Shown: piece after piece, positions 62,202 to 64,000 of the stretch
Numbering within the stretch: the first letter of the stretch is position 1
Layout of the letters: each line of letters starts with the position of its first letter
Assembly (NCBI GenBank): GCA_965248675.1
Contig: CBDFJZ010000005.1
Location: forward strand, 423,735 to 487,734
Direction: 5' to 3'
DNA from: UBA6627 sp965248675
GTDB taxonomy: Bacteria; Chloroflexota; Dehalococcoidia; UBA2979
DNA: 64,000 nucleotides
Made by a program: the position numbers and the translations under genes
The notes under the pieces: generated by a model
What the model saw: the letters and a program-made list of their open reading frames with translations, nothing else
The model's database searches: none
What the model was told of the DNA's origin: nothing

Positions 62202-64000
62202 TTACCCGCGATCCTCGAGGTCGCCGGCTGCACCCGCTCGCCGCAGCTCGTCGATCTCCGAGTCGGACAGGCCCGCGAGATCGCGCAGGATCTCCATGCT
62301 GTCGTTCCCGAGGCGCGGCGCGCGCGGCAGCGTGCGCGTACCGCCGTCCCAGCGCCACGGCAGCCCCACCATCGCCCGCGCTTCGCCGTCGTCTCCGAGG
62401 ACCGACTCGTAGAAGCCGCGCGCCCACAGGTGTTCGTCCTCGAACAGCATCGTCGCGTTCATCGACGCCGCAGCCGGCACGCCGGCCGTCTGGAGCCGCT
62501 CGGCGGCTGCTCGCGCCTCGCGCCCTCGCGTCCAGTCCGCGATCGCCGCGTCGAGGTCGGCCGACCGCTCGCGTCGCGCCTCGAGCGTCAGTCCCGAGGC
62601 ATCACCGAGGCGGTCGATGACGCCGCAGAGCGCGCGCCACTGCCCGTCGGTCGTGACGGCGATCGCCACCCACTGGTCGTCGCCCTCGGCCGGGTAGAGG
62701 TCGTGCGGGAAGAAATCGCGCGAGGTGTTGCCCAGCCGTCGCGGTGTCGTCCCGTCGCGCTGCGCCTCGAGCAGCGAGCCGGGCATCGTCCAGAGCAGCG
62801 CCTCGGACATCGCGAGATCGATGTGTCGCCCCTCCCCGGTTCGGTCGCGAGCGGCGAGCACGGCGGTCGCGGCGAACGGCAGCAGCAGGCCGAGCAGCGG
62901 GTCCGACCAGGCGAAGCCGGTCACCGGTGGTCGCTCGGGATAGCCGTTCAGGCCGGCGAAACCCGCGAAGCACTGCACCAGTGTCCCGTAGGCGACCGCG
63001 CTGGCATCGGGTCCCGTGCGCCCCAGTCCCGAGGCGGACAGCAGGATGACGTCCTCGCGCAGTTCGCGCAACGCCTCGTAGCCGAGCCCCAGGCGCTCGA
63101 GGGCGCCCGTGGCGAAGTTCTCGACGACGATGTCGCTCTGCGCCGCCAGGCGTCGAACGGCCTCGAGCCCGAGCGGGTGCTTGAGGTCGATCGCGGCGTC
63201 GCGCTTGCCGCGCCCCAGCACCTCGTGCAGTTCGGACCGGTGCCCCGGGTCGGGGCGCGCCGGCGATTCGACCTTCACCACGTCGGCACCGAGTGCGGAC
63301 AGGTAGCGCGTCGTGGTGGGGCCGGCGATCACCCAGGAGAGGTCGAGCACCCGCACGCCGCTGAGCGGCAGCGGGCCGCGCGTCTCGGGGCGCGTGCGCT
63401 GGTTCCGAGTCGAGAAGCCGCCAGAGGGCGGCGGATTGGTGCGGTAGTCGCCCTCTGGGAGGCCGAACAGCCCCCGCGGCGCGCGCAGCCGCTGGTCGCC
63501 TGCGAGTGGCCTGAGGAATCCGCGCGCCTCGATCTGCGGTTCTTCGAGGACGTCCAGGGGCCCGTTCACGGCGAAGCAGGGGATATGAGCCGCCTGAGCA
63601 GCCGCGGCGATCGCAGATTTCGGGCGCCCCCCGGTCCAAAGGGACATGAACGGAACCAGCTCTTCGGCCCGCTGCAACCGGTCGGCGTGGGTCTGAAACC
63701 GCGGATCCGCCACCCACTCAGGCGATCCCATCACCTCGGACCAGGCGACCCACTGGTGCTCCTCGCGCGGCGAGATCGCCACGTGGCCGTCCGAGGCGGG
63801 CAAGATGTACGACGCGCCCAGGACATCCGCGCGCTTCTCTCGTGAGAGCGACAACATCCCGTACCCCGGCATCGAGTGCTCCCGCGCCGGCAGAATCGCC
63901 ATCGCCTCCTGCGCCGAGAGGTCGAGGTCGACCGGCGCGCCTCGACAGAGCGCGTGCATCGCCGCGCATGCGGCCGCGATCCCGGCAATGAACTCGGACT
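62202..64000 (-). CDS. Double-domain CaiB/BaiF CoA-transferase, 5' end outside window
   Basis: At least 598 residues are visible. The first visible part reads SEFIAGIAAACAAMHALCRG and DLDLSAQEAMAIL, which is the C-terminal half of an N-terminal transferase domain. It continues with GSPEWVADPRFQTHADRL and IPCFAVNGPLDVLEEPQIEARG. A complete second domain follows: VRVLDLSWVIAGPTTTRYLSALGADVVKVE, an Asp in FAWSDPLLGLLLPFA, and RGFYESVLGD. It has the same organisation as the double gene at 52172. Its stop lies four bases past the ECH stop. Substrate unknown. Confidence 0.9.
   Translation of the reverse strand, partial: SEFIAGIAAACAAMHALCRGAPVDLDLSAQEAMAILPAREHSMPGYGMLSLSREKRADVLGASYILPASDGHVAISPREEHQWVAWSEVMGSPEWVADPRFQTHADRLQRAEELVPFMSLWTGGRPKSAIAAAAQAAHIPCFAVNGPLDVLEEPQIEARGFLRPLAGDQRLRAPRGLFGLPEGDYRTNPPPSGGFSTRNQRTRPETRGPLPLSGVRVLDLSWVIAGPTTTRYLSALGADVVKVESPARPDPGHRSELHEVLGRGKRDAAIDLKHPLGLEAVRRLAAQSDIVVENFATGALERLGLGYEALRELREDVILLSASGLGRTGPDASAVAYGTLVQCFAGFAGLNGYPERPPVTGFAWSDPLLGLLLPFAATAVLAARDRTGEGRHIDLAMSEALLWTMPGSLLEAQRDGTTPRRLGNTSRDFFPHDLYPAEGDDQWVAIAVTTDGQWRALCGVIDRLGDASGLTLEARRERSADLDAAIADWTRGREARAAAERLQTAGVPAAASMNATMLFEDEHLWARGFYESVLGDDGEARAMVGLPWRWDGGTRTLPRAPRLGNDSMEILRDLAGLSDSEIDELRRAGAAGDLEDRG

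Noticed and set aside
1..64000. CRISPR array or cas genes
   Set aside because: No series of evenly spaced identical repeats was seen; the RecB-like nuclease at 59252 has no Cas neighbours.

Overview
The window is GC-rich bacterial chromosome (well above 60% GC by eye) with short intergenic gaps and many GTG starts. No rRNA, tRNA, CRISPR array or intact transposase was recognised. Five CaiB/BaiF CoA-transferase genes (two of them double-domain), an enolase-superfamily dehydratase, several metallo-beta-lactamase-fold hydrolases and an actinobacterial/Chloroflexota-type ImuB-DUF6504-DnaE2 mutasome suggest a free-living heterotroph. A Dehalococcoidia-like Chloroflexota is the best guess. No phylogenetic marker is present, so this assignment is an inference.

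Layout. 1-15.6 kb is metabolic and housekeeping: a partial NfeD-type membrane protease, formate-THF ligase (fhs), a GYD protein, a DinB-like protein, a CaiB transferase, an alkylsulfatase-like MBL hydrolase, an amidase, an overlapping MFS exporter and APH-type kinase, YjbQ, a coupled pair of M16 peptidases and a K+/H+ antiporter with TrkA domains. 15.6-19.3 kb is an accessory island bracketed by a terminase large-subunit fragment and a portal-protein fragment. Its cargo is a tandemly duplicated two-gene module (membrane protein plus winged-helix regulator; the second regulator is a decayed remnant) with several very small genes. 19.3-41.7 kb returns to ordinary genes: a TlpA/DipZ-like lipoprotein, MFS, ABC-F, M28-like, MBL, CNNM/CorC, HxlR, an enolase-superfamily enzyme, an S9 peptidase, PAP2, a molybdopterin oxidoreductase, exonuclease III, CysQ, a DDN-like protein and malic enzyme. 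Mixed in are several decayed genes (an internally deleted acyl-CoA dehydrogenase, a truncated beta-helix protein, a beta-propeller lipoprotein).

41.8-49.1 kb is the regulatory and DNA-repair highlight. A perfect 15-bp inverted repeat overlaps a promoter upstream of imuB, followed by DUF6504 and dnaE2. Immediately downstream is a divergent XRE/ImmA-IrrE pair facing a DUF3892 gene, with a consensus promoter and a near-perfect operator between them. The two neighbouring units could both be damage-responsive switches.

49.2-64 kb is an acyl-CoA/CoA-transfer region: cupin, gamma-glutamyltransferase, RDD protein, a double-domain CaiB, SDR, MDR reductase, two overlapping CaiB genes, a two-nuclease-domain RecB-like protein, an enoyl-CoA hydratase and a second double-domain CaiB that leaves the window.

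At least seven otherwise well-preserved genes carry apparent single-base frameshifts, at least one in a 7-base homopolymer. Either the assembly has residual indel errors or an unusual number of genes are decaying. This caveat applies to every entry marked as frameshifted.
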